Assembly: GCF_900100015.1 (NCBI RefSeq)
Contig: NZ_FNDD01000014.1
Span: 1-64,000 of the forward strand
Reading direction: 5' to 3'
Length of the DNA: 64,000 nucleotides
DNA from: Vibrio xiamenensis
GTDB lineage: Bacteria; Pseudomonadota; Gammaproteobacteria; Enterobacterales; Vibrionaceae
Below the pieces are notes generated by a model, which was not told the DNA's origin, did no database searches, and saw nothing but the letters and a program-made list of their open reading frames with translations. Positions 1 through 8,858 of the stretch are shown here, piece by piece. Position numbers and translations under genes: made by a program. How positions within the stretch are numbered: position 1 is the stretch's first letter; each line of letters begins with the position of its first letter.

Positions 1-13
1 GACCCAATTTAGT

Positions 14-90
14 GGAGCGGTAGTTCAGTTGGTTAGAATACCGGCCTGTCACGCCGGGGGTCGCGGGTTCGAGTCCCGTCCGCTCCGCCA
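14..90 (+). tRNA. tRNA-Asp (GTC)
   Basis: A complete 77-nt cloverleaf with an encoded 3' CCA. The 7-bp acceptor stem pairs GGAGCGG with CCGCTCC, the D-arm holds AGTTCAGTTGGTTAGA, the anticodon loop reads CTGTCAC with anticodon GTC, and the T-loop is GGTTCGAGTCC. A terminator follows directly. Asp tRNAs often close rRNA operons, and the window edge falls just upstream, so it may be the last gene of one; that is inference. Confidence 0.97.
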
Positions 91-98
91 CTTATACT

Positions 99-128
99 AA
101 GCCCTAGCAGAAATGCTAGGGCTTTTTT
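99..128 (+). terminator. Rho-independent terminator after tRNA-Asp
   Basis: The arms AGCCCTAGCA and TGCTAGGGCT enclose a short GAAA-type loop and are followed by TTTTTT. The site starts 9 nt after the tRNA CCA end. Confidence 0.9.
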
Positions 129-151
129 ACGTTTGAAACAAGGTGAAGAAT

Positions 152-278
152 GCTGAGCGGCAGTTCAGTTGGTTAGCCTTATTGACCTAGAAAGAAAGCG
201 GCCTGTCTCGCCGGAGGGATCGCGCCAAAACAAGGATTAGGGAGTCCCGCTGGATTGCCAGTCCAAATGCCTCGCCAC
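152..278 (+). pseudogene. Decayed tRNA-Asp copy
   Basis: Segments match the intact tRNA at 14-90 in order: GAGCGGCAGTTCAGTTGGTTAG (D-arm side), CGGCCTGTCTCGCCGG (anticodon arm, GTC kept), GAGTCCCG (T-arm), then CCTCGCCACTTATA, where the intact copy reads GCTCCGCCACTTATA. Insertions of about 17 and 16 nt interrupt the D/anticodon and variable/T regions, and the acceptor stem no longer pairs. The shared CCACTTATA flank suggests a tandem duplication that later degenerated. It should not give a functional tRNA. Confidence 0.75.
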
Positions 279-518
279 TTATAGCTTCAACGTAGGCAAA
301 TATAGATGTTCATGTGGACTAGCTTCTGCGAGGAAAACCCAAGTGAACATTATTAACGCTTAGGCTGTTGTGTTCTCGTCCTGCGGCATCTCTAGTCACC
401 AACACGGCTCCACCTAATTGCCCACTTTAGTCTCTACAATCTGCTCTGCTTTACTCTTAGAACCTAACCTGTTGTAGCATTTTTATATAAGTTTTGAATA
501 CCGCTTATTTGAGATAAT
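279..518. other. Gene-free stretch
   Basis: No open frame with a plausible ribosome-binding site, no tRNA and no clear repeat is visible here. It separates the tRNA relic from the terminator of the antiporter gene. Confidence 0.6.
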
Positions 519-544
519 AAAAAAGCCAGCATTGCTGGCTTTTG
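519..544 (-). terminator. Terminator of the antiporter gene
   Basis: The hairpin AAAAGCCAGC-ATT-GCTGGCTTTT has U-runs in both orientations. It lies 20 nt past the antiporter stop codon on the minus strand. Confidence 0.85.
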
Positions 545-565
545 TCGAATATATGTTTGAGCTGA

Positions 566-1906
566 TTAGCTTTGAGTATTTTCAGAAGAAGTCGCTGGTG
601 ATACCTCAGATTTTGTTTCCTCATCGGCGGTCATCTTTGCCTCAGCCAGTTTGGCTTTTTCAATCATCGGGGTGATTGTTGAACCTTGAACAAGAATAGA
701 AAACACCACCACGGCATAGGTCATGACCAGAATGATCTCTTTTACGTCGATAAGCTTATCTGGAATGATCCAGATTCCGCTAGGTATCGATAGCGCCATC
801 GCGAGCGCTAGTCCACCGCGTAATCCACCCCAAGTGAGGATTCGTACCGACCATGGGTTGTATTTGCGATAGCGCTTAAATCCGACATAAGAGAACAACA
901 CACTCAAATAACGGGCCGCCAATACCAATGGAATGGCAATCGCCATCATAATCCAGTCTTCTTCGTGGAATTCGAAAAGTAGCATCGACATACCGATCAG
1001 TAGGAACAAGACGCCATTAAGGAATTCATCAACCAGTTCCCAGAAGTGATCAAGGTGGTCTTCACTCTCTTTAGAAAAGCCGATAAAGCGAGTCCAATTA
1101 CCAATCATGATCCCCGAAACAACCATCGCCAGTGGTCCTGAGACATGCAACACTTCTGCGAACGCATAACCAGAAGTCGGCACCCCAATCGTGAGTAACA
1201 GCTCCATCGAGTGGTCATTGGTGGCACTAATTAAATAGTGGAAAATCAAGCCAAGGACAAAACCATAAGCGATTCCGCCGAGCGCCTCGCGGGCAAACAG
1301 TTCTGTTACACTGCCAATCGTAGGTGCTTCAGTGCCAAATGCGATGGTAAATATAGTCACGAAGATGACCAGACCAAAACCATCGTTGAATAGTGATTCT
1401 CCTTCGATTTGAGTAGAGATGCGACGAGGCGCATTGAGCTTTTTCACGATCGCTAGAACGGCTATCGGGTCGGTTGGTGAAATCAAAGCACCGAACAACA
1501 AGCAGTAAACTAAGTCGAAGTGAATATTAATCAGTATTGTGATTCCGTAGAGAACGAAACCGATAAAAAAGGTAGAGAATAGTGTCGCGCCGAGAGCTAG
1601 AAAGGTGATTTCCCATTTTTGGTCTCTTAGGTTGGGAAGTTTGATCCCTAATCCGCCAGCAAAGAGCAAGAAGCCAAGAATCCCTTTAAGTAGGAAATCT
1701 TCAAAGTTAATTGACGAAACGGTGCGGGTTGCAATTTCGGTTAAGTGAAACCAGTTATTTTGACCGGCGACTAAAATCAGTAACGACAACATCATTGACC
1801 CTGCAGTAATGGCAATGGTGGTTTGCATCTTGCCTATCTTACTGTTAACAAAGGCAATCATCATTGCAGCAGCGGACAAAAAACAGAGTGTGTAATAGAC
1901 TGACAT
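566..1906 (-). CDS. CPA1-family Na+(K+)/H+ antiporter (NhaP-like)
   Basis: A multi-pass inner-membrane protein of about 446 residues that exchanges monovalent cations for protons, contributing to pH and salt homeostasis. The sequence is almost entirely hydrophobic helices with two CPA1 signatures: SPTDP (about residues 143-147) and ESLFND (about 170-175), whose Asp residues are the expected ion site. The charged C-terminal tail of about 30 residues is rich in Glu and Thr and probably cytoplasmic. The frame is open to a TTG at 1939, but ATG 1906 (MSVYYTLC) has GTGAG just upstream and begins the first membrane helix, so I prefer it. It is transcribed divergently from metH. Na+ versus K+ preference cannot be told from sequence. 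Confidence 0.87.
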   Translation of the reverse strand: MSVYYTLCFLSAAAMMIAFVNSKIGKMQTTIAITAGSMMLSLLILVAGQNNWFHLTEIATRTVSSINFEDFLLKGILGFLLFAGGLGIKLPNLRDQKWEITFLALGATLFSTFFIGFVLYGITILINIHFDLVYCLLFGALISPTDPIAVLAIVKKLNAPRRISTQIEGESLFNDGFGLVIFVTIFTIAFGTEAPTIGSVTELFAREALGGIAYGFVLGLIFHYLISATNDHSMELLLTIGVPTSGYAFAEVLHVSGPLAMVVSGIMIGNWTRFIGFSKESEDHLDHFWELVDEFLNGVLFLLIGMSMLLFEFHEEDWIMMAIAIPLVLAARYLSVLFSYVGFKRYRKYNPWSVRILTWGGLRGGLALAMALSIPSGIWIIPDKLIDVKEIILVMTYAVVVFSILVQGSTITPMIEKAKLAEAKMTADEETKSEVSPATSSENTQS

Positions 1907-2031
1907 ATGACTCACTATTCTGTAACAAAATATAAACAACGATTGTCTTCGTTAGCTGGTTAAATGGCAAACACTTTTTACGTGAATTCTGATGTCGATA
2001 GAAGACGAATTCTGCATAAGAAAGTCTATTT

Positions 2032-2047
2032 AGACGTCTAGACTCCC
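2032..2047 (+). promoter_or_regulatory. Possible MetJ operator (met box) upstream of metH
   Basis: AGACGTCT at 2032-2039 is identical to the 8-bp met-box consensus. The adjoining octamer AGACTCCC matches at 5 of 8 positions. A further AGACGAAT (6 of 8) occurs at 2003-2010. MetJ binds tandem met boxes with S-adenosylmethionine as co-repressor. The location about 55-65 bp upstream of metH fits repression of that gene. Confidence 0.5.
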
Positions 2048-2098
2048 GTATTGATTGTGGTAGGATTGAGCGATTATAAAAGGAACGAGGCTGATACT

Positions 2099-5000
2099 GT
2101 GGGAAGTAATGTAAGGCAGCAAATCGAAGCGCAATTAAAGCAAAGAATCTTGTTGATCGATGGTGGTATGGGCACCATGATTCAAGGTCATAAACTGCAA
2201 GAACAAGATTATCGTGGTGAGCGTTTTGCTGACTGGCATTGCGATTTAAAGGGAAATAACGACCTTTTAGTGTTAACCCAGCCAGAGCTGATTAAAGGTA
2301 TTCATAACGAATACTTAGAAGCTGGCGCCGATATTCTTGAAACCAACACTTTTAACGCCACAACTATCGCGATGGCCGATTACGCGATGGAAAGCTTGAG
2401 TGAAGAAATCAACTATGAAGCGGCCCGTTTAGCCCGTCAAGCGGCGGATGAATGGACGGCAAAAACACCTGAGAAACCTCGTTTTGTGGCGGGTGTTTTA
2501 GGTCCTACCAACCGAACTTGTTCGATCTCTCCTGATGTGAATGATCCAGGTTACCGAAATATCACCTTTGATGCTTTGGTTGAGGCTTATTCGGAGTCAA
2601 CACGAGCGCTGATTCGTGGTGGCAGTGACCTTATTCTTATCGAAACCATCTTTGATACCCTCAACGCGAAGGCGTGTTCTTTTGCAGTTGAAAGTGTGTT
2701 TGAAGAATTGGGCATTGAGCTTCCCGTTATGATCTCTGGCACCATTACGGATGCCTCCGGTCGCACGCTTTCTGGCCAAACTACCGAGGCGTTTTATAAC
2801 GCGCTGCGTCATGTTAAACCGATATCGTTTGGTTTGAACTGCGCCCTTGGTCCAGACGAATTGCGTCAATACGTCGCTGAGCTGTCGCGAATTTCTGAAA
2901 CCTACGTTTCTGCTCACCCAAATGCTGGCTTACCAAATGCTTTTGGTGAGTATGACCTTGAGCCTGTTGAAATGGCTGAGCACATTCAAGAGTGGGCGCA
3001 ATCAGGCTTTTTAAACTTGGTGGGCGGGTGTTGTGGTACCACGCCTGAACATATCCGCCAAATGGCTAAAGTGGTTAATGATGTCGCGCCACGCGCTCTT
3101 CCAGAATTGCCAGTCGCTTGTCGTCTGTCAGGGCTTGAGCCTCTGACTATCGAAAAAGATACCCTATTCATTAACGTTGGTGAGCGTACCAACGTGACGG
3201 GCTCTGCGCGCTTTAAGCGTTTGATCAAAGAAGAGCAATACGATGAAGCGTTGGAAGTGGCACGTCAGCAAGTCGAGAATGGCGCGCAAATCATCGACAT
3301 CAATATGGATGAGGGCATGCTTGATGCTCACGCCTGTATGGTGCGTTTTCTTAATCTATGCGCCACAGAGCCAGAAATCGCCAAAGTGCCGATTATGGTC
3401 GACTCCTCAAAATGGGATGTTATCGAAGCTGGCCTGAAATGCATTCAGGGCAAAGGCATTGTGAACTCAATTTCTCTTAAAGAGGGCAAAGAGAAATTCA
3501 TCCAACAAGCTAAATTGATTCGCCGCTACGGCGCGGCTGTGATTGTGATGGCATTTGACGAAGTGGGTCAGGCGGATACGCGTGAGCGTAAACTAGAAAT
3601 CTGTACCAATGCTTACAACATTTTGGTCAATGAAGTGGGTTTTCCACCGGAAGACATCATTTTTGACCCTAACATCTTTGCCGTGGCGACAGGGATCGAC
3701 GAGCACAACAACTACGCAGTGGATTTCATCAATGCAGTTGCCGATATCAAACGCGATTTACCCCATGCGATGATCTCCGGCGGCGTGTCTAACGTCTCTT
3801 TCTCTTTCCGCGGTAACAATTATGTCCGTGAAGCGATTCACGCCGTTTTCCTATACCACTGCTTTAAAAATGGTATGGATATGGGGATTGTTAACGCTGG
3901 CCAACTTGAGATCTACGATAACGTTCCGCAGGTGCTACGTGAAGCAGTTGAAGATGTGGTGCTTAACCGTCGTGACGATGCCACCGAGCGTTTATTGGAA
4001 ATTGCCGAGCAATACCGTGAAAACGCGGTTGGTAAACAAGACGATGCCAGTGCTTTAGAGTGGCGCACTTGGCCGGTAGCAAAACGTCTTGAGCACGCAC
4101 TGGTTAAAGGCATTACTGAATTTATCGTTGAAGATACCGAAGAGGCACGTTTAGCTGCTTCAAAACCTCTTGAGGTCATCGAAGGTCCATTGATGGATGG
4201 CATGAACGTGGTCGGTGATTTATTTGGTGAAGGTAAGATGTTCTTGCCGCAGGTCGTGAAATCGGCGCGAGTGATGAAGCAAGCCGTGGCTCACCTTGAA
4301 CCTTTTATTAATGCCCTAAAACAGGCCGGTTCGACCAACGGTAAAATTTTGCTAGCGACTGTTAAAGGCGATGTGCATGACATTGGTAAAAACATTGTTG
4401 GCGTGGTACTGCAGTGCAATAACTACGAGATCATCGACCTTGGCGTTATGGTGTCTTGTGAGCAGATTTTAAAAGTCGCTAAAGAACAGAATGTCGATAT
4501 TATCGGCCTTTCTGGGCTAATTACTCCGTCGTTAGATGAAATGGTCCACGTTGCCAAAGAGATGGAGCGTCAAGGCTTTGAGTTGCCGCTGCTGATTGGC
4601 GGTGCGACCACATCTAAAGCGCATACCGCAGTTAAGATTGAGCAAAACTACCATAAGCCGGTGGTATACGTGAACAACGCATCACGCGCGGTTGGGGTAT
4701 GTAGTTCCTTGCTCTCTGAAAAGCTGTATCCTGATTTCGTTGCTAAGTTAGACGCCGATTATGAACGCGTGCGTGATCAGCACAATCGTAAAAAGCCGCG
4801 CACTAAGCCAGTTACACTGGAGCAAGCTCGTGCCAATAAGGTTGCGATCGATTGGCAAAATTACACGCCACCGGCGCCGAAAAAACCGGGTGTGCATGTA
4901 TTTGATGATTTTGACGTCGCGATATTGCGCCAATACATCGATTGGACGCCATTCTTTATGACTTGGTCATTAGTTGGGAAATACCCAGCGATTTTGCAAC

Positions 5001-5776
5001 ATGAAGAAGTCGGTGAAGAGGCGCAAAACTTGTTCCGTGATGCTAACGAATGGCTAGATCGCATTGAGCGTGAAGGGCTGCTTAAAGCTCGCGGTATGTG
5101 TGCTCTATTCCCAGCCGCCAGTGTGGGCGACGACATCGAGGTCTATAGCGATGAGTCGCGCACTGAAGTGGCGAAAGTACTGTTTAACTTACGCCAGCAG
5201 ACAGAGAAACCTAAAGGGTATAACTACTGTTTGTCCGATTATGTGGCGCCGAAGGAGAGCGGGAAGCACGACTGGATTGGCGCATTTGCCGTTACAGGTG
5301 GCGTGGGTGAGCGTGAACTTGCGGATGAGTTTAAAGCCAAAGGTGATGACTACAACGCGATCATGATTCAAGCGGTGGCAGACCGGTTAGCTGAAGCGTT
5401 TGCGGAATATTTGCATGAGCGCGTGCGTAAAGAAATTTGGGGTTATGCCAGCGATGAAGATCTATCAAACGACGATTTGATTCGTGAGAAGTATCAAGGG
5501 ATTCGTCCGGCGCCAGGTTATCCTGCGTGTCCTGAGCATACCGAGAAAGGCTCGCTATGGGAGTTACTCAATGTTGAACAGACCATTGGTATGTCACTGA
5601 CATCCAGTTACGCAATGTGGCCTGGTGCGTCGGTTTCCGGGTGGTATTTCTCACACCCTGAATCACGCTACTTTGCGATTGCTCAAATTCAGCAAGATCA
5701 AGCAGACAGCTATGCCGAACGTAAAGGTTGGGATAGCGTCGAAACCGAAAAATGGCTGGGGCCAAACCTCAACTAG
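2099..5776 (+). CDS. metH: Cobalamin-dependent methionine synthase
   Basis: Transfers a methyl group from 5-methyltetrahydrofolate through cobalamin to homocysteine, making methionine in the cytoplasm. The usual four modules are present. An N-terminal homocysteine-binding barrel carries the zinc cysteines ([15 protein letters not shown]). The pterin-binding barrel begins at [13 protein letters not shown]. The B12-binding domain has the cobalt-ligand motif DVHDIGKN. The C-terminal reactivation domain has [12 protein letters not shown] for S-adenosylmethionine. I chose GTG 2099 (about 1225 aa, starting MGSNVRQQ) because GAGG lies 8 nt upstream and the length equals that of Vibrio MetH; the frame extends upstream to a TTG at 2051. 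The gene stands alone and converges on lysC. Confidence 0.97.
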   Translation: MGSNVRQQIEAQLKQRILLIDGGMGTMIQGHKLQEQDYRGERFADWHCDLKGNNDLLVLTQPELIKGIHNEYLEAGADILETNTFNATTIAMADYAMESLSEEINYEAARLARQAADEWTAKTPEKPRFVAGVLGPTNRTCSISPDVNDPGYRNITFDALVEAYSESTRALIRGGSDLILIETIFDTLNAKACSFAVESVFEELGIELPVMISGTITDASGRTLSGQTTEAFYNALRHVKPISFGLNCALGPDELRQYVAELSRISETYVSAHPNAGLPNAFGEYDLEPVEMAEHIQEWAQSGFLNLVGGCCGTTPEHIRQMAKVVNDVAPRALPELPVACRLSGLEPLTIEKDTLFINVGERTNVTGSARFKRLIKEEQYDEALEVARQQVENGAQIIDINMDEGMLDAHACMVRFLNLCATEPEIAKVPIMVDSSKWDVIEAGLKCIQGKGIVNSISLKEGKEKFIQQAKLIRRYGAAVIVMAFDEVGQADTRERKLEICTNAYNILVNEVGFPPEDIIFDPNIFAVATGIDEHNNYAVDFINAVADIKRDLPHAMISGGVSNVSFSFRGNNYVREAIHAVFLYHCFKNGMDMGIVNAGQLEIYDNVPQVLREAVEDVVLNRRDDATERLLEIAEQYRENAVGKQDDASALEWRTWPVAKRLEHALVKGITEFIVEDTEEARLAASKPLEVIEGPLMDGMNVVGDLFGEGKMFLPQVVKSARVMKQAVAHLEPFINALKQAGSTNGKILLATVKGDVHDIGKNIVGVVLQCNNYEIIDLGVMVSCEQILKVAKEQNVDIIGLSGLITPSLDEMVHVAKEMERQGFELPLLIGGATTSKAHTAVKIEQNYHKPVVYVNNASRAVGVCSSLLSEKLYPDFVAKLDADYERVRDQHNRKKPRTKPVTLEQARANKVAIDWQNYTPPAPKKPGVHVFDDFDVAILRQYIDWTPFFMTWSLVGKYPAILQHEEVGEEAQNLFRDANEWLDRIEREGLLKARGMCALFPAASVGDDIEVYSDESRTEVAKVLFNLRQQTEKPKGYNYCLSDYVAPKESGKHDWIGAFAVTGGVGERELADEFKAKGDDYNAIMIQAVADRLAEAFAEYLHERVRKEIWGYASDEDLSNDDLIREKYQGIRPAPGYPACPEHTEKGSLWELLNVEQTIGMSLTSSYAMWPGASVSGWYFSHPESRYFAIAQIQQDQADSYAERKGWDSVETEKWLGPNLN

Positions 5777-5815
5777 TCACAGTCAATCCTATTCAGGATC
5801 AGGTAAGCAATATTT

Positions 5816-5846
5816 AAAAAGGCACCCTTGGGTGCCTTTTGTTTTG
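5816..5846 (+). terminator. Bidirectional terminator between metH and lysC
   Basis: AAAAAGGCACCC-TT-GGGTGCCTTTT followed by GTTTT lies between two convergent genes and has A/T runs on both sides. Confidence 0.9.
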
Positions 5847-5861
5847 GAATCGAAAACTGCT

Positions 5862-7223
5862 TTAAGCTTGGATGTTTTGTTCAAACAATTCGCGGTGCAA
5901 GGTTTGAATCACGTTGTTGGCATCTTCAGCATCAACCAAAATACACAAGTTGTGATCGCTTGCGCCATAGCAGATCATACGCAGATTGAAGTCACCTAAC
6001 GTGCTGAAGACTTCCTTGGCATAACCTTTATTTTCCATGCGGTTACCGATTAGCGCCACTAAGCATAAGTTGTGTTCTACCTCAACGGTACATAGTTCTT
6101 CGAGCTCTTCACGAACGGCGAGAGGAAGCTCTGGCGCACCACCTGAAGTATCAGTCTTATCTAAGGTTAACGATACGCTGATCTCTGAGGTGGTAATCAA
6201 ATCCACTGAAATTTTATGTTTGGCGAGAATTTCAAACACTTTGGCAAGAAAGCCATAGGCTTGGAACATTTTTGCGCTGCGTAGCGTAATCATGGTTTGG
6301 TTGTTACGCAGTGCTAAGGCGCGAAAAGCTGGCGAGCTTTCGACTTCGCGGCGCACCCAAGTGCCACCATTTTGTGGATCTTTAGAAGAACCGACAAACA
6401 CGGGAATATCGTGGCGCAGTGCAGGCAACAACGTTGATGGGTGCAAAATTTTGGCGCCAAAGTTTGCCATTTCAGACGCTTCGCTAAAGCTAATCTCAGG
6501 GATTGGAGTCGCTTTAGGAGCAATGCGTGGATCGGTGGTGTAGATACCAGGGACATCAGTCCAAATCTCAAGCCCGGTCGCTTTAACCCCTTCGGCAATC
6601 AGCGCTGCGCTGTAATCACTACCGCCGCGGCCAAGTGTGGTGGTGTTTCCTTCTTCATCGCTACCGATAAAGCCTTGTGTGACCACTACGTGCTGCTGGC
6701 AAAGTGGTACAAGTTTTTGCTGCGCAAGTTCGGCAATCGAAGTTAGCTCTGGCTCGGCACGGCCAAAATTGCTATCGGTTCTCATCACATCACGAATATC
6801 AAAACGCACTGCATCCATGCCACGTTCACGCATCAGTTGCGCCAAAATATGAGTCGACATCAGTTCGCCGCACGCAACCAGATGGTCGGTTAACTTAGTG
6901 CTGGCTTGAATCGAAGCGGCTTCGGCTAAACTGGTGATGGTGTCGAGAATCGAATACACCTCAGAGGCCGCTTCCGCGCCATCGTTTAGCTGCGAAAGAA
7001 TCGTATCGTGGATGTTAGCAAGTTTTTGTAATAGCTCGGCACGGCGTTCTTGATCGGCAACGCCGTTAGCGAGTTCAACCAATAGATTGGTTACGCCTGA
7101 GCAGGCGCTACTCACCACAAGTCTGGTGTCTGGATTGGCTTCAATAATGGCCGCACAACGGCTCATTGCTTCAAAGTTAGCGACGCTGGTTCCGCCAAAT
7201 TTGGCAACGTTTAATGCGCTCAC
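5862..7223 (-). CDS. lysC: Lysine-sensitive aspartokinase III
   Basis: Phosphorylates aspartate, the first step to lysine, threonine and methionine. The N-terminal kinase domain starts with KFGGTSVANFEAM. Further signatures are TLGRGGSDYSAAL and the substrate region WTDVPGIYTTDPR. The C-terminal third holds two ACT domains for lysine feedback. The length of 453 aa and single-function architecture fit the LysC class rather than the ThrA/MetL fusions. The start is GTG 7223, with GGGAG 8 nt upstream. Expression is very likely set by the lysine riboswitch and leader terminator directly upstream, giving lysine control of both synthesis and activity. Confidence 0.96.
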   Translation of the reverse strand: MSALNVAKFGGTSVANFEAMSRCAAIIEANPDTRLVVSSACSGVTNLLVELANGVADQERRAELLQKLANIHDTILSQLNDGAEAASEVYSILDTITSLAEAASIQASTKLTDHLVACGELMSTHILAQLMRERGMDAVRFDIRDVMRTDSNFGRAEPELTSIAELAQQKLVPLCQQHVVVTQGFIGSDEEGNTTTLGRGGSDYSAALIAEGVKATGLEIWTDVPGIYTTDPRIAPKATPIPEISFSEASEMANFGAKILHPSTLLPALRHDIPVFVGSSKDPQNGGTWVRREVESSPAFRALALRNNQTMITLRSAKMFQAYGFLAKVFEILAKHKISVDLITTSEISVSLTLDKTDTSGGAPELPLAVREELEELCTVEVEHNLCLVALIGNRMENKGYAKEVFSTLGDFNLRMICYGASDHNLCILVDAEDANNVIQTLHRELFEQNIQA

Positions 7224-7252
7224 TGTAGGTCTCCCATGGCTTCCAAAAGAAT

Positions 7253-7280
7253 CAAAAAAATGGATTACGAAAGTAATCGA
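7253..7280 (-). terminator. Leader terminator of lysC
   Basis: On the minus strand GATTAC-TTTC-GTAATC is followed by CATTTTTTT. It sits about 30 nt before the lysC GTG and downstream of the riboswitch aptamer, the arrangement expected for lysine-induced transcription termination. Confidence 0.75.
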
Positions 7281-7339
7281 ACGTCCTGTCTGTGAAAAGA
7301 GTGCTAGAGCAGATAGAGAGGTATGAAAGTTTGAATAAT

Positions 7340-7520
7340 GACCTCAGAAGCTCTTCATCAGATAGCACTGATGACAGTTGATGAGATTCAACCCAAGTCA
7401 ACCGACAGACCAATTCCACAACCCTTGGTCTACCTCGGCACTGCTCCCCCTGAGTATGGTGTTTTGGAGTTGTGGCTCCACATCATACCTACCTAGGCAG
7501 TGCTCCTCTTCTGCATAAAT
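7340..7520 (-). promoter_or_regulatory. Lysine riboswitch (L box)
   Basis: Read on the minus strand, this leader carries conserved L-box blocks in order: CAGAAGAGGAGCACTGCC, then GGTAGG, TGGAGCCACAACTCC, CTCAGGGGGAGCAGTGCCGAGG, and a closing CTTCTG. The first CAGAAG (plus 7508-7513) pairs with the final CTTCTG (plus 7345-7350) to form P1. The GGGGGAGCAGTGCCGAGG block strongly resembles the E. coli lysC riboswitch. A terminator and lysC follow. Confidence 0.88.
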
Positions 7521-7530
7521 ATGCTCACTC

Positions 7531-7559
7531 ATTGAACGTTGTTATGGAACGAATGTCAA
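7531..7559 (-). promoter_or_regulatory. lysC: Probable sigma-70 promoter of lysC
   Basis: On the minus strand TTGACA (7554-7559) is separated by 17 nt from TTCAAT (7531-7536). The predicted start, near 7524, falls a few bases before the riboswitch. Confidence 0.6.
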
Positions 7560-7695
7560 TCAGTAATTACAGCGTTTTGAAGGACAAAAATGGGCGCTGA
7601 ATTGGCGGTGCTGTACTGGAATTTGGGCCAATTGCTCAAGCACTAAATTTGCTTTAAGGTGACCAAACCTACCTGTACCCAGAAAAGGAATAATA

Positions 7696-8820
7696 ATGAC
7701 AATTGAAAGTTTTCTGCCACCACATCGCACTCTGATGGGACCAGGACCATCGGACGTTTCTCCGCGCGTTTTACAGGCGTTAAGCCGCCCAACAATTGGC
7801 CATTTGGATCCGCTGTTTATCCAAATGATGGACGAGCTGAAATTGCTACTCAAATACGCGTTTCAAACCGAAAACGAATTCACTATCGCCGTTTCTGCTC
7901 CGGGAAGCGCTGGGATGGAAGCGTGTTTCACCAACTTGATTGAACCGGGCGATAAAGTCGCGGTTTGTCGCAACGGCGTATTTGGCGAGCGCATGCGTGA
8001 AAATGTCGTTCGCGCTGGTGGTATTGCCGTGGTGATCGATGATGCTTGGGGCGCGCCCGTCTCGGTTGAAAAAGTTGCCGCTGCGCTTGAATCCGACCCA
8101 CAGATTAAGCTACTGGCGTTTGTGCATGCCGAAACCTCTACTGGGGCGCTATCGAATGCTGAGGCTTTAGGATGGCTGGCGAAGCAACATAATGTGTTAA
8201 CCATCGTTGATGCCGTCACCTCACTTGGTGGTGTGGCGCTGAAAGTCGATGAGTGGCAACTCGATGCGGTGTATTCAGGCAGTCAGAAGTGTTTATCGTG
8301 CGTGCCGGGGTTGTCTCCGCTGACGTTTTCTCCCCGAGCGATCGAAAAAATCCAATCTCGATCGACGCCGATCCAAAGTTGGTTTTTGGATCAAAGTTTA
8401 GTGCTTGGTTATTGGAGTGGTGAAGGTAAGCGCAGTTATCATCACACTGCGCCAGTGAACAGTCTGTATGCATTGCACGAAGCGTTATTGCTATTAAAAA
8501 CGGAAGGTTTAGAAAACGCTTGGCAGCGTCATCAACAAATGCATCAATTACTCAAAGTTGGCCTTGAAAAGCTCGGCTTTAGTTTTGTGGTTGAACCAGA
8601 CTATCGCTTGCCACAACTGAACGCTGTCTATGTTCCTGAGCATATCGATGAAGCGCAAGTTCGCGCTACCTTGCTCCAAGAATATAATCTTGAAATTGGC
8701 GCTGGGCTCGGGGATTTAGCCGGTAAAGCGTGGCGTATTGGTTTGATGGGATACGGCGCGCGCAAAGAGAACGTTGCGCTGTGCTTACAAGCGCTACAAA
8801 ACGCACTGTCGCGGCCATAG
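7696..8820 (+). CDS. Class V PLP aminotransferase (serine/alanine-glyoxylate type)
   Basis: A pyridoxal-phosphate fold-type I enzyme of 374 aa. The opening [14 protein letters not shown] and GHLDPLF are typical of the alanine-glyoxylate/serine-pyruvate aminotransferase group. SGSQKCLS near residue 198 carries the PLP lysine, and [10 protein letters not shown] supplies the cofactor-binding Asp. It would move an amino group from alanine or serine to glyoxylate or another 2-oxo acid; the exact pair cannot be read from sequence. ATG 7696 has AAAAGGA upstream. It is divergent from lysC and converges on pglL across a shared terminator. Nothing around it indicates a pathway. Confidence 0.85.
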   Translation: MTIESFLPPHRTLMGPGPSDVSPRVLQALSRPTIGHLDPLFIQMMDELKLLLKYAFQTENEFTIAVSAPGSAGMEACFTNLIEPGDKVAVCRNGVFGERMRENVVRAGGIAVVIDDAWGAPVSVEKVAAALESDPQIKLLAFVHAETSTGALSNAEALGWLAKQHNVLTIVDAVTSLGGVALKVDEWQLDAVYSGSQKCLSCVPGLSPLTFSPRAIEKIQSRSTPIQSWFLDQSLVLGYWSGEGKRSYHHTAPVNSLYALHEALLLLKTEGLENAWQRHQQMHQLLKVGLEKLGFSFVVEPDYRLPQLNAVYVPEHIDEAQVRATLLQEYNLEIGAGLGDLAGKAWRIGLMGYGARKENVALCLQALQNALSRP

Positions 8821-8829
8821 ACCAAGACG

Positions 8830-8857
8830 AAAAGGGCGGTGATAACCGCCCTTTGCT
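8830..8857. terminator. Bidirectional terminator between the aminotransferase gene and pglL
   Basis: AAAGGGCGGT-GATA-ACCGCCCTTT lies between two convergent stop codons, with A and T runs at its edges. Confidence 0.85.
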
Positions 8858-8858
8858 T

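Noticed and set aside
566..1939. TTG start at 1939 for the antiporter
   Set aside because: ATG 1906 has a better ribosome-binding site and begins the first helix; the extra residues are not hydrophobic in a family-like way.
2597..5371. Several open frames of 60-110 codons antisense to, or in other frames of, metH
   Set aside because: They are shadows of a conserved gene; composition is Arg/Ser/Thr-rich nonsense and none has a ribosome-binding site.
7560..7853. A minus-strand open frame of 97 codons overlapping the aminotransferase start
   Set aside because: It lies antisense to a clear gene and the lysC promoter, with no family resemblance.
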